Below, one piece after another: positions 1 through 6,328 of a stretch of 42,666 nt of DNA; the stretch's first letter is position 1, and each line of letters opens with the position of its first letter. The notes under the pieces were generated by a model. That model did no database searches, was not told the origin of the DNA, and saw only the letters and a program-made list of their open reading frames with translations. The stretch covers positions 1-42,666 of IMG/VR virus record IMGVR_UViG_3300034064_000054; one strand, written 5' to 3'. Both the position numbers and the translations under genes were made by a program. The DNA comes from a virus.

Positions 1-203
1 CGGCCCTGTTCGACTTCAAGCTCACCGACGAGGGTTACATGGGCGAGGACTTCCTGTTCTGCGACCGTGCCCGCGAGCTGGGTTATGAAGTGTGGGTCGA
101 TCCGACCATCAGCCTCGGCCACATGGGTGTGCAGGAGTACACCGGTAACTATGGGGACGACGTCCTCTACCCGATGGTTGTTCCACAGAAGGATGTAGCA
201 TGA
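1..203 (+). CDS. Glycosyltransferase-like protein, C-terminal fragment (cut by window edge)
   Basis: The reading frame is open from base 3 and ends at TGA 201-203, so only the last 66 residues are seen. They contain GEDFLFCDRARELGYEVW followed by P-T-I-S-L-G-H-M-G and Y-T-G-N-Y. The same pattern (acidic pair, FC, basic stretch, Gly, then P.I.L.H.G...Y.G) occurs at the C-terminus of the complete GT-A-like protein at 39780-40562, so I read this as a second member of that family. By family analogy it would transfer a sugar from an activated donor to a phage or host surface acceptor; the DxD donor-binding region is upstream and not visible. Its stop overlaps the next start (ATGA at 200-203), which puts it in the structural operon. 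The family call is an inference from this partial match. Confidence 0.65.
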   Translation, partial: ALFDFKLTDEGYMGEDFLFCDRARELGYEVWVDPTISLGHMGVQEYTGNYGDDVLYPMVVPQKDVA

Positions 204-613
204 AGAAGCGTTACGCTGATGGTGGTGGGGTAGACGAAGAACTCGTCGTCGAGGGTATGCGCCCTCAGAACTTCAACCTTGCTTCTCTGAATCGTGGCTC
301 GTCCAGCGGTGGTATGGGCCCGTCGATGCCGGGTGGCGGCGGTGGTATGGCTGGTCCTGCAATGGGCTCGGCTCCGGCTCGTGCTCCTATGCCGATTGCC
401 CGCACTGCTGGTTATCTTGGCCCTACCATCCGTGGGGAAGGCGGCGAGCGTGTGTCCCTTGGCGTTGGCCGCCGTGGCGCTATTGGCGCTGGTGCAGCTA
501 TCCCATTCAAGAAGGGCGGCAAGGTCAAAAAGATGGCCAAGGGCGGTTCTACGGCCTCTAAGCGCGCAGACGGCTGCGCCACCAAGGGTAAGACTAAAGG
601 AAGGTTCGTCTGA
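200..613 (+). CDS. Small Gly-rich basic virion-region protein with AxGG and KRADG/GKTKG tail
   Basis: This 137-residue protein is of unknown function. It opens with a YADGG motif (residues 5-9), has a Gly/Pro/Met-rich low-complexity middle (about 31-65), and ends in a lysine-rich tail with MAKGG (112-116), KRADG (121-125) and GKTKG (130-134). Closely similar tails close the proteins at 613-1098 and 1520-1837, so the tail looks like a shared module rather than chance. ATG at 200 overlaps the previous stop (ATGA) and the stop overlaps the next ATG (TGATG), so translation is probably coupled. Basic composition and location before tail genes suggest a minor virion or DNA-associated protein, but nothing in the sequence proves this. 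Confidence 0.8.
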   Translation: MKKRYADGGGVDEELVVEGMRPQNFNLASLNRGSSSGGMGPSMPGGGGGMAGPAMGSAPARAPMPIARTAGYLGPTIRGEGGERVSLGVGRRGAIGAGAAIPFKKGGKVKKMAKGGSTASKRADGCATKGKTKGRFV

Positions 614-1098
614 TGGCTAAACTTGATCCTCTCAAAGTGTTGCTCGGTCCTCTCGCTGGGGGGACCATCTACGACTCACCCGCCGCGCATCTTTTTGGTA
701 TTAAAGACCCAGAGGAAGTTCGTCGCCTCCGTGCTGCGGAAGAAGCTGAAGCAGAAAAGAAGGCTGCTGCCGCCAAAAGCGGCATGAAGCCGGCTGGTGG
801 CATGAAGCGCGGCGGCACGGTCAAGAAGATGGCCAGTGGCGGTATGCCGTCCATCGAAGAGTCGCTGAAGAGCGGCAACCGTGTCTCTGAGCAGGTTGGT
901 AAGGAAACCAAGAAGCTCATGCCCCCCAAGAAGCGTACGATGCCGTCCCCCGGCGAGTCCGTGAAGTCGGGCAACCGCATGTCTGGCGAGGACGCCAAGG
1001 ACCTGAAGGCTGTCAAGAAGTACGCCAAGGGCGGCTCCGTTAGCTCGCGTGGTGACGGCTGCGCGGTGCGCGGTAAGACCAAGGGGAAGATGGTCTGA
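613..1098 (+). CDS. Small basic protein with repeated KSGNR motif and GKTKG tail
   Basis: This 161-residue protein has an acidic/alanine-rich helical stretch (about 32-55) and then a Lys/Gly-rich half. Two copies of a 15-residue unit are visible at residues 79-93 and 111-125 (PSxxES[LV]KSGNR[VM]S). MASGG (73-77) and YAKGG (137-141) match the AxGG motif of its neighbours, and the C-terminus (RGDG 146-149, GKTKG 154-158) matches the tail of the preceding protein. The start overlaps the upstream stop (TGATG at 611-615) and the stop overlaps the next ATG. I do not recognise a function; a small basic virion component is the simplest guess. Confidence 0.8.
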   Translation: MAKLDPLKVLLGPLAGGTIYDSPAAHLFGIKDPEEVRRLRAAEEAEAEKKAAAAKSGMKPAGGMKRGGTVKKMASGGMPSIEESLKSGNRVSEQVGKETKKLMPPKKRTMPSPGESVKSGNRMSGEDAKDLKAVKKYAKGGSVSSRGDGCAVRGKTKGKMV

Positions 1099-1352
1099 TG
1101 GCTAAGTCCCCGGCTTGGACGCGCAAGGAAGGCAAGAACCCCAAGGGTGGCTTGAACGCCAAAGGGCGTGCGTCCTACAACAAAGCCAATCCGGGGAAGC
1201 CGGGGCTCAAGGCCCCGCAGCCTGAAGGTGGTGCCCGTAAGAAGTCCTTCTGCGCCCGGATGTCCGGGATGAAGAAGAAGCTGACGAGCTCCAAGACCGC
1301 CAACGACCCGAACAGCCGCATCAACAAGTCCCTCCGGGCGTGGAAGTGCTGA
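1098..1352 (+). CDS. Conserved phage protein, DUF6321-like
   Basis: This 84-residue, strongly basic protein reads as one conserved block. It has AWTRKEGKNPKGGLNAKGRA near the N-terminus, KKSFCARM at mid-length, and SSKTANDPNSRINKSLR before a C-terminal WKC. This matches the small phage family I know as DUF6321, which has no assigned function; the name is from memory and not from a search. It starts in a TGATG overlap with the preceding gene, so it belongs to the same translationally coupled string. The conserved Cys, Trp and Lys pattern suggests a compact nucleic-acid- or virion-binding protein, which is inference only. Confidence 0.8.
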   Translation: MAKSPAWTRKEGKNPKGGLNAKGRASYNKANPGKPGLKAPQPEGGARKKSFCARMSGMKKKLTSSKTANDPNSRINKSLRAWKC

Positions 1353-1353
1353 T

Positions 1354-1518
1354 ATGACCGACGACGCAAAAACTGCGCTCGATGCGGCTTCGGTGTTCAC
1401 CGTTGTTGGAACTTTAATGGATATGCTTCCGGCTGTTGCCGCCATCTTCACCATCATCTGGACTAGCATTCGTATCTATGAGACAGATACGGTGCAAAAG
1501 TTTCTCGGAAAGGACTGA
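1354..1518 (+). CDS. Small single-span membrane protein, holin-like
   Basis: This 54-residue ORF is supported by tight packing, with its start one base after the previous stop and its stop one base before the next ATG. The protein begins MTDDAKTALDAASVFTVVG, has one hydrophobic span at about residues 15-38 (including MLPAVAAIFTIIW), and ends in a short charged tail (IYETDTVQKFLGKD). The shape is that of a small phage inner-membrane protein with one transmembrane helix, as in T7-type class II holins. It is far from the endolysin (5 kb), so a holin role is uncertain; a membrane anchor used in assembly or DNA entry is also possible. Confidence 0.7.
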   Translation: MTDDAKTALDAASVFTVVGTLMDMLPAVAAIFTIIWTSIRIYETDTVQKFLGKD

Positions 1519-1519
1519 C

Positions 1520-1837
1520 ATGCCTAGCAAGACCCCCAAGCAGAAGAGCTTCATGGCAGCAGTCGCTGCTAACCCCAAGTTCGCCAAGAAGGTGGGCGTT
1601 CCTTCCAAGGTCGGCAAGGAGTTCGCTATGAAGGACAAGAAGATGGCCGATAAGACCGGTCGTGCGATGACCAAGAAGTCAGCTGACACGATGGGCCGTG
1701 CGATGCCGAAGATGGCCTCTGGCGGTGCATGTAAGGCCGCTGGCGGTAACGTGTCGAAGCGCGCTGACGGCGTTGTCAAGAAGGGCAAGACCGACACCAA
1801 GATGCCGAAGATGGCCATGGGCGGGAAGAGCTGCTGA
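1520..1837 (+). CDS. Small basic phage protein with PSKTPKQ N-terminus and KRADG tail
   Basis: The start is placed at ATG 1520, two bases after the preceding stop, although the frame stays open further upstream; MPSKTPKQKSFMAAVAANP is the usual beginning of this phage family. The 105-residue protein has a conserved N-terminal block (about 1-40, K-Q-x-x-F-M-A-A-V-A and FAKKVGVP), then Lys/Met-rich sequence. MASGG (65-69), SKRADG (79-84), KGKTD (88-92) and MAMGG (98-102) repeat the motif set of the first two small proteins. Function is unknown. It is very basic and Met-rich, consistent with a minor DNA-binding or virion protein, which is not shown. Confidence 0.75.
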   Translation: MPSKTPKQKSFMAAVAANPKFAKKVGVPSKVGKEFAMKDKKMADKTGRAMTKKSADTMGRAMPKMASGGACKAAGGNVSKRADGVVKKGKTDTKMPKMAMGGKSC

Positions 1838-1838
1838 C

Positions 1839-2117
1839 ATGCGACCGAGTCGGGGTATGGGTGCCATAGCGGCATCTAAGATGCCAAAGGCGAAGACTAT
1901 TCGTCGGAAGGACAACCCCGACGAGGTCACCATGTACGCCAAGGGCGGCAAGGTGAAGGCAAAGCGCATGGCCGAAGGCGGCAGCACCAAGGACGCGTGC
2001 TACTCCAAGGTTAAGGCGCGCTACAAAGTCTTTCCTTCCGCCTATGCCTCGGGTGCTATCTCTAAGTGCCGCAAGGTCGGTGCCAAGAACTGGGGTAACA
2101 AAGGTGGCAGTTCGTAA
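1839..2117 (+). CDS. Small basic conserved phage protein with YAKGG/MAEGG motifs
   Basis: The start is ATG 1839, directly after the previous stop (TGA 1835-1837); the frame is open upstream but MRPSRGMGAIA is a typical start for this family. The 92-residue protein has YAKGG (33-37) and MAEGG (44-48), then a conserved C-terminal block, D-A-C-Y-S-K-V-K-A-R-Y-K-V with SAYASGAISKCRKVGAKNWG. That block, with two cysteines and many lysines, recurs in many environmental phages as I recall it; its function is not known. It overlaps the next gene by 14 bases. Confidence 0.75.
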   Translation: MRPSRGMGAIAASKMPKAKTIRRKDNPDEVTMYAKGGKVKAKRMAEGGSTKDACYSKVKARYKVFPSAYASGAISKCRKVGAKNWGNKGGSS

Positions 2118-2379
2118 GACCGAGAAAGGCGCTTCGCTTAAGCGCTGGTTCCAAGAAGACTGGAAGGACGTCCGTACGGGTAAAGCCTGCGGGCGTCAGC
2201 CGGGTGAGAAGCGCGGCACACCTTACTGTAGACCTAGTAAGCGTATTTCTGATAAGACCCCCAAGACGTCGTCGGAGATGACTCCTACGGAGAAGAAGAC
2301 GCGTATCGCTCAGAAGAAGCGGTTGGGGCAGCCTCCCGGTGCGCCTAAGCGCGTACAGGCAGCGCGGAGACAGAAATGA
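2104..2379 (+). CDS. Small basic conserved viral protein (GTG start)
   Basis: I choose GTG 2104 as start because the protein then begins VAVRKTEKGASLKRWFQEDW, the conserved beginning of this family, and because an AAAGG-type ribosome site precedes it; the longer open frame upstream lies inside the preceding gene. The 91-residue protein contains LKRWFQEDW, a TGKACGR segment, YCRPSKR and a lysine-rich tail. The arrangement resembles a small viral domain found in phages and large DNA viruses (SLKRW...W...G.CGR...CRPSKR...TP). I do not know its function. The stop overlaps the next ATG by four bases, so coupling to the adaptor gene is likely. Confidence 0.7.
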   Translation: MAVRKTEKGASLKRWFQEDWKDVRTGKACGRQPGEKRGTPYCRPSKRISDKTPKTSSEMTPTEKKTRIAQKKRLGQPPGAPKRVQAARRQK

Positions 2380-3122
2380 CCACTAGCGGCACATCCACGT
2401 TTAACCTCAACCTTAACGAGCTCTTCGAAGAGGCGTTCGAGCGTTGTGGCGTGGAGATGCGCACCGGTTACGACTTCCGCACGGCGCGGCGCAGCCTGAA
2501 TATCCTGACCATCGAGTGGGCGAACAAGGGTATAAACCTGTGGACAGTTGAGCAGGGCTCCATCCCCATGGTGCAGGGGCAGATCACCTATGAGCTGCCT
2601 GTGGATACCATTGACCTCATCGAGCACGTCATCCGTACGCAGTCGGGGCAGCAGGGTCAGACCGACATCAACATCAACCGCATCTCTGTGGATACTTACT
2701 CCACCATCCCGAACAAGAACGCGCAGGGTCGGCCTATTCAGGTGTGGATCAACCGCCAGTCAGGCGCGACCTATCCGCCGGGTGGACGCCCAGCAGGGAC
2801 AAACACCACCACAGGCGTGGACCATCCGCAGATCAATGTCTGGCCGGCTCCGGAGCAGAGCAACTACTACACGTTCGTCTACTGGCGGCTGCGGCGCATC
2901 CAAGATGCTGGCACCAACGGCCTCGTGACGCAGGACATCCCCTTCCGCTTCATCCCGTGCCTTGTGGCCGGTCTGGCGTATCACCTGTCGCTGAAACTGC
3001 CCGGTGCGCTGGAGCGGTCTATGGGCCTCAAGGCAATGTATGACGAGCTGTGGCTGGAAGCATCGGACGAGGACCGCGAGAAGGCCCCGCTACGTATCGC
3101 CCCACGCCAGTATTTCCGATAG
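2376..3122 (+). CDS. Tail adaptor / tail tubular protein A-like (T7 gp11 or P22 gp4 type)
   Basis: The 248-residue protein fits the short-tailed-phage adaptor group. It has an N-terminal helix with NLNELFEEAFERCGVE, then a helical RTARRSLNILTIEWANKGINLW segment, a beta section (YELPVDTIDLIEHV), a WPAPE turn and a C-terminal helical part with YHLSLKLP. In T7 and P22 the corresponding proteins sit under the portal and connect it to the tail nozzle. This role is by family resemblance; the fold cannot be checked here. The ATG at 2376 overlaps the preceding stop. A homing endonuclease gene starts four bases after its stop. A second adaptor-type gene is at 4389-5069, so the neck may have two adaptor layers. 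Confidence 0.7.
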   Translation: MTTSGTSTFNLNLNELFEEAFERCGVEMRTGYDFRTARRSLNILTIEWANKGINLWTVEQGSIPMVQGQITYELPVDTIDLIEHVIRTQSGQQGQTDININRISVDTYSTIPNKNAQGRPIQVWINRQSGATYPPGGRPAGTNTTTGVDHPQINVWPAPEQSNYYTFVYWRLRRIQDAGTNGLVTQDIPFRFIPCLVAGLAYHLSLKLPGALERSMGLKAMYDELWLEASDEDREKAPLRIAPRQYFR

Positions 3123-3125
3123 GTT

Positions 3126-3617
3126 ATGCCCCATGGCCCATTGTTCTTGGCATGGGCTGCGGGGTTTTTCGACGGCGAAGGCTCTGTTTTTGTTGAGATA
3201 TCCAAGAACAAAAACACTCGGCGTAGAGTACGTAACTTGCTAACCGCGTCCGTTACTCAGACGTCTACACCGTGCCTGAATCTGTTCAAGGAGCATTTTG
3301 GCGGTAATATAACGCCGATAACCAAGAGTCGGCGGCACCACATGAACAACTCTGTATGCTACGTGTGGCGCGTACGCAGTAAAGATGCGATAGCGTTCCT
3401 TGAAGCCATAGCCCCTTATGTGGTAGTGAAGAAGGAGCAAGTAGAGTTAGCGCTCCAGTACCCACTTACGTCGGCAGACGGTAGGAAATATGCGGGTCCC
3501 TATAACCCCCTACCTGACGAGGTTCATAACCGTCGTATGGAGATAGGGCAAAAACTCAGAGACATCCGGGCGTCGATGAAGACGGCTTCGGCAGTGAAGG
3601 AGGATATAAGTGCCTAA
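3126..3617 (+). CDS. Free-standing LAGLIDADG-type homing endonuclease
   Basis: The 163-residue protein carries a single LAGLIDADG-like motif near its N-terminus (LAWAAGFFDGEGSVFV, residues 8-23, with acidic D16/E18 in place for metal binding). Basic beta-strand and helix sequence follows, including FLEAIAPYVVVKKEQVELAL, typical of small monomeric-repeat or dimeric endonucleases. Such enzymes cut a specific site in an allele lacking the gene and spread by repair. It lies between two structural genes and ends inside the next one (overlap 3610-3617). The ribosome site for that gene (AAGGAGG, about 3597-3603) lies in its own last codons. No group I intron or intein boundary is evident, so I treat it as free-standing. 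The start has a poor ribosome site, and a later start is possible. Confidence 0.85.
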   Translation: MPHGPLFLAWAAGFFDGEGSVFVEISKNKNTRRRVRNLLTASVTQTSTPCLNLFKEHFGGNITPITKSRRHHMNNSVCYVWRVRSKDAIAFLEAIAPYVVVKKEQVELALQYPLTSADGRKYAGPYNPLPDEVHNRRMEIGQKLRDIRASMKTASAVKEDISA

Positions 3618-4050
3618 TCGCTTTGCCTCCGGCAAAAGGGCAATCTCACAGTGCGACCGCTGTGGGTTTCGCTACAAGCTCAAAGAGCTCAAGCAGCTCG
3701 TTATCAAGACGAAGAACGTCAACATCTTGGTGTGCCCCACGTGCTGGGAGCCGGATCAGCCTCAGTTGCAACTGGGCATGTACCCCGTGGATGACCCGCA
3801 AGCGCTGCGCAATCCACGCCCGGATACGACATATTACCAAGCCGGTCTCACAGGCTTGCGGGAAGAAACGCAGGGCGAAGTGCCTAACGACAACGTGCTG
3901 GCATCTGGCACGCCATCGGGCGGTAGTCGCGTCATCGAATGGGGCTGGGCCCCGGTCGGACTTAATAACCCCTTGGGTTTATCTGGCCTGCAAAATGCGC
4001 TATTGATGCAGGGTCAGGTAGGCACTGTGACGGTAACGACGGAGAACTAA
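3610..4050 (+). CDS. Zinc-ribbon virion-region protein
   Basis: The start is GTG 3610, seven bases after a strong AAGGAGG site. The 146-residue protein has CxxC pairs at C15/C18 and C42/C45, forming a four-cysteine zinc-ribbon-like knuckle (CDRCGF and CPTCW). A Pro-rich segment follows with RNPRPDTTYY, and then a Gly/Asn-rich beta-type tail. Proteins of this shape, with N-terminal zinc ribbon and a LRNPRPD-like segment, occur beside neck and tail genes in many phages, but I know of no tested role. It probably forms part of the virion or its assembly machinery. Its initiation inside the homing endonuclease gene shows that the endonuclease insertion kept or rebuilt the ribosome site. Confidence 0.75.
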   Translation: MPNRFASGKRAISQCDRCGFRYKLKELKQLVIKTKNVNILVCPTCWEPDQPQLQLGMYPVDDPQALRNPRPDTTYYQAGLTGLREETQGEVPNDNVLASGTPSGGSRVIEWGWAPVGLNNPLGLSGLQNALLMQGQVGTVTVTTEN

Positions 4051-4051
4051 G

Positions 4052-4240
4052 ATGGCCAAGGACGACATCAAGCAGGACAAGGCGATGGTTAAGAAGGCCG
4101 TGCATAAGCACGAGGCCGCCATGCACAAAGGTATGCCGAAGACCAAGCTCGCCAAGGGCGGCAAGACCAACATGCAGATGAAGACCCTTGGTCGGAATCT
4201 TGCTAAGATCGCCAACCAGAAAAAGTCCTCGCGGGGGTAA
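4052..4240 (+). CDS. Small basic conserved phage protein with KLAKGGKTN motif
   Basis: This 62-residue, lysine-rich protein begins MAKDDIKQDKAMVKKAVHKH. It continues with a His/Lys helix and then KLAKGGKTNMQMKTLGRN and a basic C-terminus. LAKGG is another instance of the AxGG motif seen in the neighbouring small proteins. The KTN...GRN block is familiar from many environmental phage genomes, always without a function. It starts one base after the preceding stop. A DNA-condensing or minor virion role would suit the composition but is not demonstrated. Confidence 0.75.
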   Translation: MAKDDIKQDKAMVKKAVHKHEAAMHKGMPKTKLAKGGKTNMQMKTLGRNLAKIANQKKSSRG

Positions 4241-4245
4241 AAAAC

Positions 4246-4389
4246 ATGTCTAACGGCACTCCGAAGAAGGTCGCTATCGGCGCAAACAATAGCGGCTATC
4301 CGAACAACATCGCCAACACTCAGACCCAGAAGACGCGCGGCACAGGCGCGGCCACCAAGGGTACCGGGCACAGCAAGAAGATGGGCTGA
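4246..4389 (+). CDS. Very small conserved phage protein ending in KTRGTGAATKG...HSKKMG
   Basis: This 47-residue ORF starts at ATG 4246, five bases after the previous stop, and its TGA (4387-4389) overlaps the next ATG. It is rich in Gly, Asn, Thr and Lys. The C-terminal half contains QKTRGTGAATKGTGHSKKMG, a tail I recognise as recurring in small phage proteins of this genomic position. It has no predicted membrane span or catalytic motif. Tight packing between two coding genes and the conserved tail are the evidence that it is real. Function unknown. Confidence 0.7.
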   Translation: MSNGTPKKVAIGANNSGYPNNIANTQTQKTRGTGAATKGTGHSKKMG

Positions 4390-5069
4390 TGAACTACGCT
4401 CAGCTGTTCGAGACGATCAAGGGATACGTTGAAAACGACTTCCCCAACACCTCGTGGACCGACTCCACGGGCTCGGGAACGGTTACCCTGACGTCCACCG
4501 AACAGATCGACACGTTCATTGTCAACGCCGAAGAACGTATCTTCAACGCGGTTCAGCTGCTGGACCTGCGCAAGAACGTCACCGGCAACTGCACACTGGG
4601 TAACAAGTACCTCACAGTGCCCTCGGATTGGCTGGCCAACTTCTCCATGGCCGTCATCGACGGGGACGGGAACTATGAGTACCTGCTGAACAAGGATGTG
4701 AACTACATCCGGGGAGCCTACCCCAACCCCAACACGCAGGGGCTGCCGACCCACTACGCCTACTTTGACGAGAACTCGTACATCCTTGGCCCCACGCCCG
4801 ACGCTAACTACGCTGTAGAGCTGCACTATTTCTACTACCCGCCGTCCATCACGACTGCGGGTACCTCGTGGCTCGGAGACAACTTCGAAAGCGTGCTGCT
4901 CTATGGCGCTCTGCTGGAGGCGTATACCTTCATGAAGGGTGAGGCCGACGTGCTAGCTGGGTACCAGAAGCGTTACGACGAAGCGCTTGCTCTGCTGAAG
5001 CAGCTGAGCGAAGGTAAAAACCGTGAAGACATGTATCGCAGCGGCCAAGTCCGCTACCCGGTGAGGTAA
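4389..5069 (+). CDS. Phage adaptor protein (SU10-type neck adaptor family)
   Basis: The 226-residue protein begins MNYAQLFETIKGYVENDFPNT. It has a helical segment EQIDTFIVNAEERIFNAVQL, a strand block containing YLTVPSDWLANFSMAVID, LPTHYAYFDENSYILGPTPD, VELHYFYYPPSIT and SVLLYGALLEAYTFMKGE, and a C-terminal amphipathic helix. This order (N-terminal helix, LPxDW, a Y....L.L.PxPDxxYxVELxYY strand pair, then LLYGALLEA) is the pattern of the podovirus adaptor family typified by phage SU10. The protein would form a ring between portal and nozzle. It shares general organisation with the gene at 2376-3122 but not obvious sequence identity. Confidence 0.75.
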   Translation: MNYAQLFETIKGYVENDFPNTSWTDSTGSGTVTLTSTEQIDTFIVNAEERIFNAVQLLDLRKNVTGNCTLGNKYLTVPSDWLANFSMAVIDGDGNYEYLLNKDVNYIRGAYPNPNTQGLPTHYAYFDENSYILGPTPDANYAVELHYFYYPPSITTAGTSWLGDNFESVLLYGALLEAYTFMKGEADVLAGYQKRYDEALALLKQLSEGKNREDMYRSGQVRYPVR

Positions 5070-5070
5070 T

Positions 5071-5358
5071 ATGTTTAGCGCACTCGCAGGCGGTGATATC
5101 GGCAGCGTCATGGTTATGACGACGGAGGGGCGTGGCTTCACCCCCGAAGAGATTGCCGAACGCGCGCTGGACAAGATCATCTACGTAGGTAGCAACACGC
5201 ATCCGGCTATCCGGGATCAGGCTGAAGCCTTCAAAGACAGCATCCGTGCTGTGCTTGTGCATTATATGCACGAAGCGGTGCGGTCGCATAACGTGACTCT
5301 GGTGAACAAATTTAAACAGGCGGGTCATCCAGAGCTAATCCCGATCCTCGACGCATAA
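5071..5358 (+). CDS. Conserved small phage protein, all-helical
   Basis: The 95-residue protein reads TTEGRGFTPEEIAERALDKI near the N-terminus, then HPAIRDQAEAFKDSIRAVLVH and an amphipathic C-terminus ending HPELIPILDA. This is a conserved small protein that commonly follows adaptor or tail genes in phages; no function is known to me. It is predicted to be mostly alpha-helical. The start lies one base after the previous stop, with GAGG (in GTGAGGTAA) as ribosome site. Confidence 0.75.
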   Translation: MFSALAGGDIGSVMVMTTEGRGFTPEEIAERALDKIIYVGSNTHPAIRDQAEAFKDSIRAVLVHYMHEAVRSHNVTLVNKFKQAGHPELIPILDA

Positions 5359-5370
5359 GGATACCTTAAG

Positions 5371-5844
5371 ATGGCAATTACTCAAGCAATGTGCACTAGC
5401 TTCAAGGCGGAAATCCTCCTTGCGGTTCATGACTTTCGCGCTACCGGTGGCGACACCTTCAAGCTGGCGCTGTACACCTCGTCGGCCAGCATCGACGCCA
5501 ACACCACGGCGTATAGCGCGTCGAACGAAGTATCGGGCACCAACTACACGGCTGGCGGCGGTACGCTGGTGAACCTTGGCGTCGTGACGTCTAACAACAC
5601 GGCTTCGACCGGTGTCGGCTTCACCGACTTCTCGGACCTGACCTTCGCCAACGCGACCATCACGGCTCGCGGTGCGCTTATCTACAACAACACGCCTTCG
5701 GCAAACTCGAACGCCAACACCACGCTGACTAACGCAGCTGTGGCGGTTCTGGACTTCGGCTCGGACAAGACCTCGACGGACGGTGACTTTACTATCATCT
5801 TCCCGACGGCGACCAACACGACGGCCATTATCCGGATCGCTTAA
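5371..5844 (+). CDS. Conserved virion structural protein (beta-rich, decoration or fibre type)
   Basis: The 157-residue protein begins MAITQAMCTSFKAEILLAVH and then has FKLALYTSSASIDANTTAYS, NEVSGTNYTAGG, FTDFSDLTFANATITARGAL, VAVLDFGSDKTSTDGDF and TTAIIRIA. This is a very common phage virion family with a short N-terminal helix and a beta-sandwich-like body, usually annotated only as structural. The Ser/Thr/Asn/Ala-rich composition fits an exposed particle protein. A ribosome site AAGGAT precedes ATG 5371. Whether it decorates capsid or tail cannot be told from sequence. Confidence 0.8.
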   Translation: MAITQAMCTSFKAEILLAVHDFRATGGDTFKLALYTSSASIDANTTAYSASNEVSGTNYTAGGGTLVNLGVVTSNNTASTGVGFTDFSDLTFANATITARGALIYNNTPSANSNANTTLTNAAVAVLDFGSDKTSTDGDFTIIFPTATNTTAIIRIA

Positions 5845-5845
5845 G

Positions 5846-6328
5846 GTGAGCTTCTGGGACCGCTTCGAGAGCAGCCGCGACGGCATCGAGGACACTATTG
5901 AGTTCACGATCCGCTTGGCGGTCGTGACGCTTGCGGCGGTCATCCTCGTCGTCGTTATCGCTATGGTCGCCGGCATGTTCGCGCCGAACCACATCGTGGA
6001 CAGCAATAAGGTCTTTGAGATCATCGGCCCTGCGTTCAACACCATCGTCGGTGCGTTCGTCGGCCTGCTGGGTGGCCTGAGCCTCAACGCCAATGCGCGT
6101 GACAAGTCGGCGGAACCCGCCCCGGTCGAGCCTGACCCGGACCCAGAAGTCGGTGAGTTTAATCCTGTACCGTTGGTCCGCCCTGCTGACCCAGTTGTCG
6201 AAGACGATGACGATGACGATGACATGGCCCCGTGGGAGAAGTACCGCAACGATCTGCGCTACGATGCCAATGGCGACGGCGTGGTGGATGAGGACGACTT
6301 CCCGGATTGGCGTAATCCGGGGGCGTAA
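5846..6328 (+). CDS. Two-span membrane protein with EF-hand-like C-terminal loop, possible holin
   Basis: The start is GTG 5846, directly after the previous TAA (5842-5844); MSFWDRFESSRDGIEDTIEF is a sensible N-terminus. The 160-residue protein has two hydrophobic segments, about 23-45 and 59-80. A Pro/Glu-rich linker (88-118), an aspartate run (120-126) and a calcium-loop-like sequence D140-x-N142-x-D144-G-V-x-D148-x-x-D151 follow. This loop fits the EF-hand/dockerin consensus. Position directly before an Rz/XhlA-like gene and the endolysin suggests a holin or holin regulator. The cytoplasmic or periplasmic calcium loop is unusual for a holin. Its stop overlaps the next ATG (TAATG). Confidence 0.7.
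   Translation: MSFWDRFESSRDGIEDTIEFTIRLAVVTLAAVILVVVIAMVAGMFAPNHIVDSNKVFEIIGPAFNTIVGAFVGLLGGLSLNANARDKSAEPAPVEPDPDPEVGEFNPVPLVRPADPVVEDDDDDDDMAPWEKYRNDLRYDANGDGVVDEDDFPDWRNPGA

Noticed and set aside
669-1469. A 266-residue minus-strand open frame over the small basic genes
   Set aside because: The plus-strand genes have conserved motifs, ribosome sites and overlaps; the minus frame has none.
5335-6249. A 304-residue minus-strand open frame
   Set aside because: It lies opposite a recognised virion protein and a two-span membrane gene; it is low-complexity and has no supporting signal.
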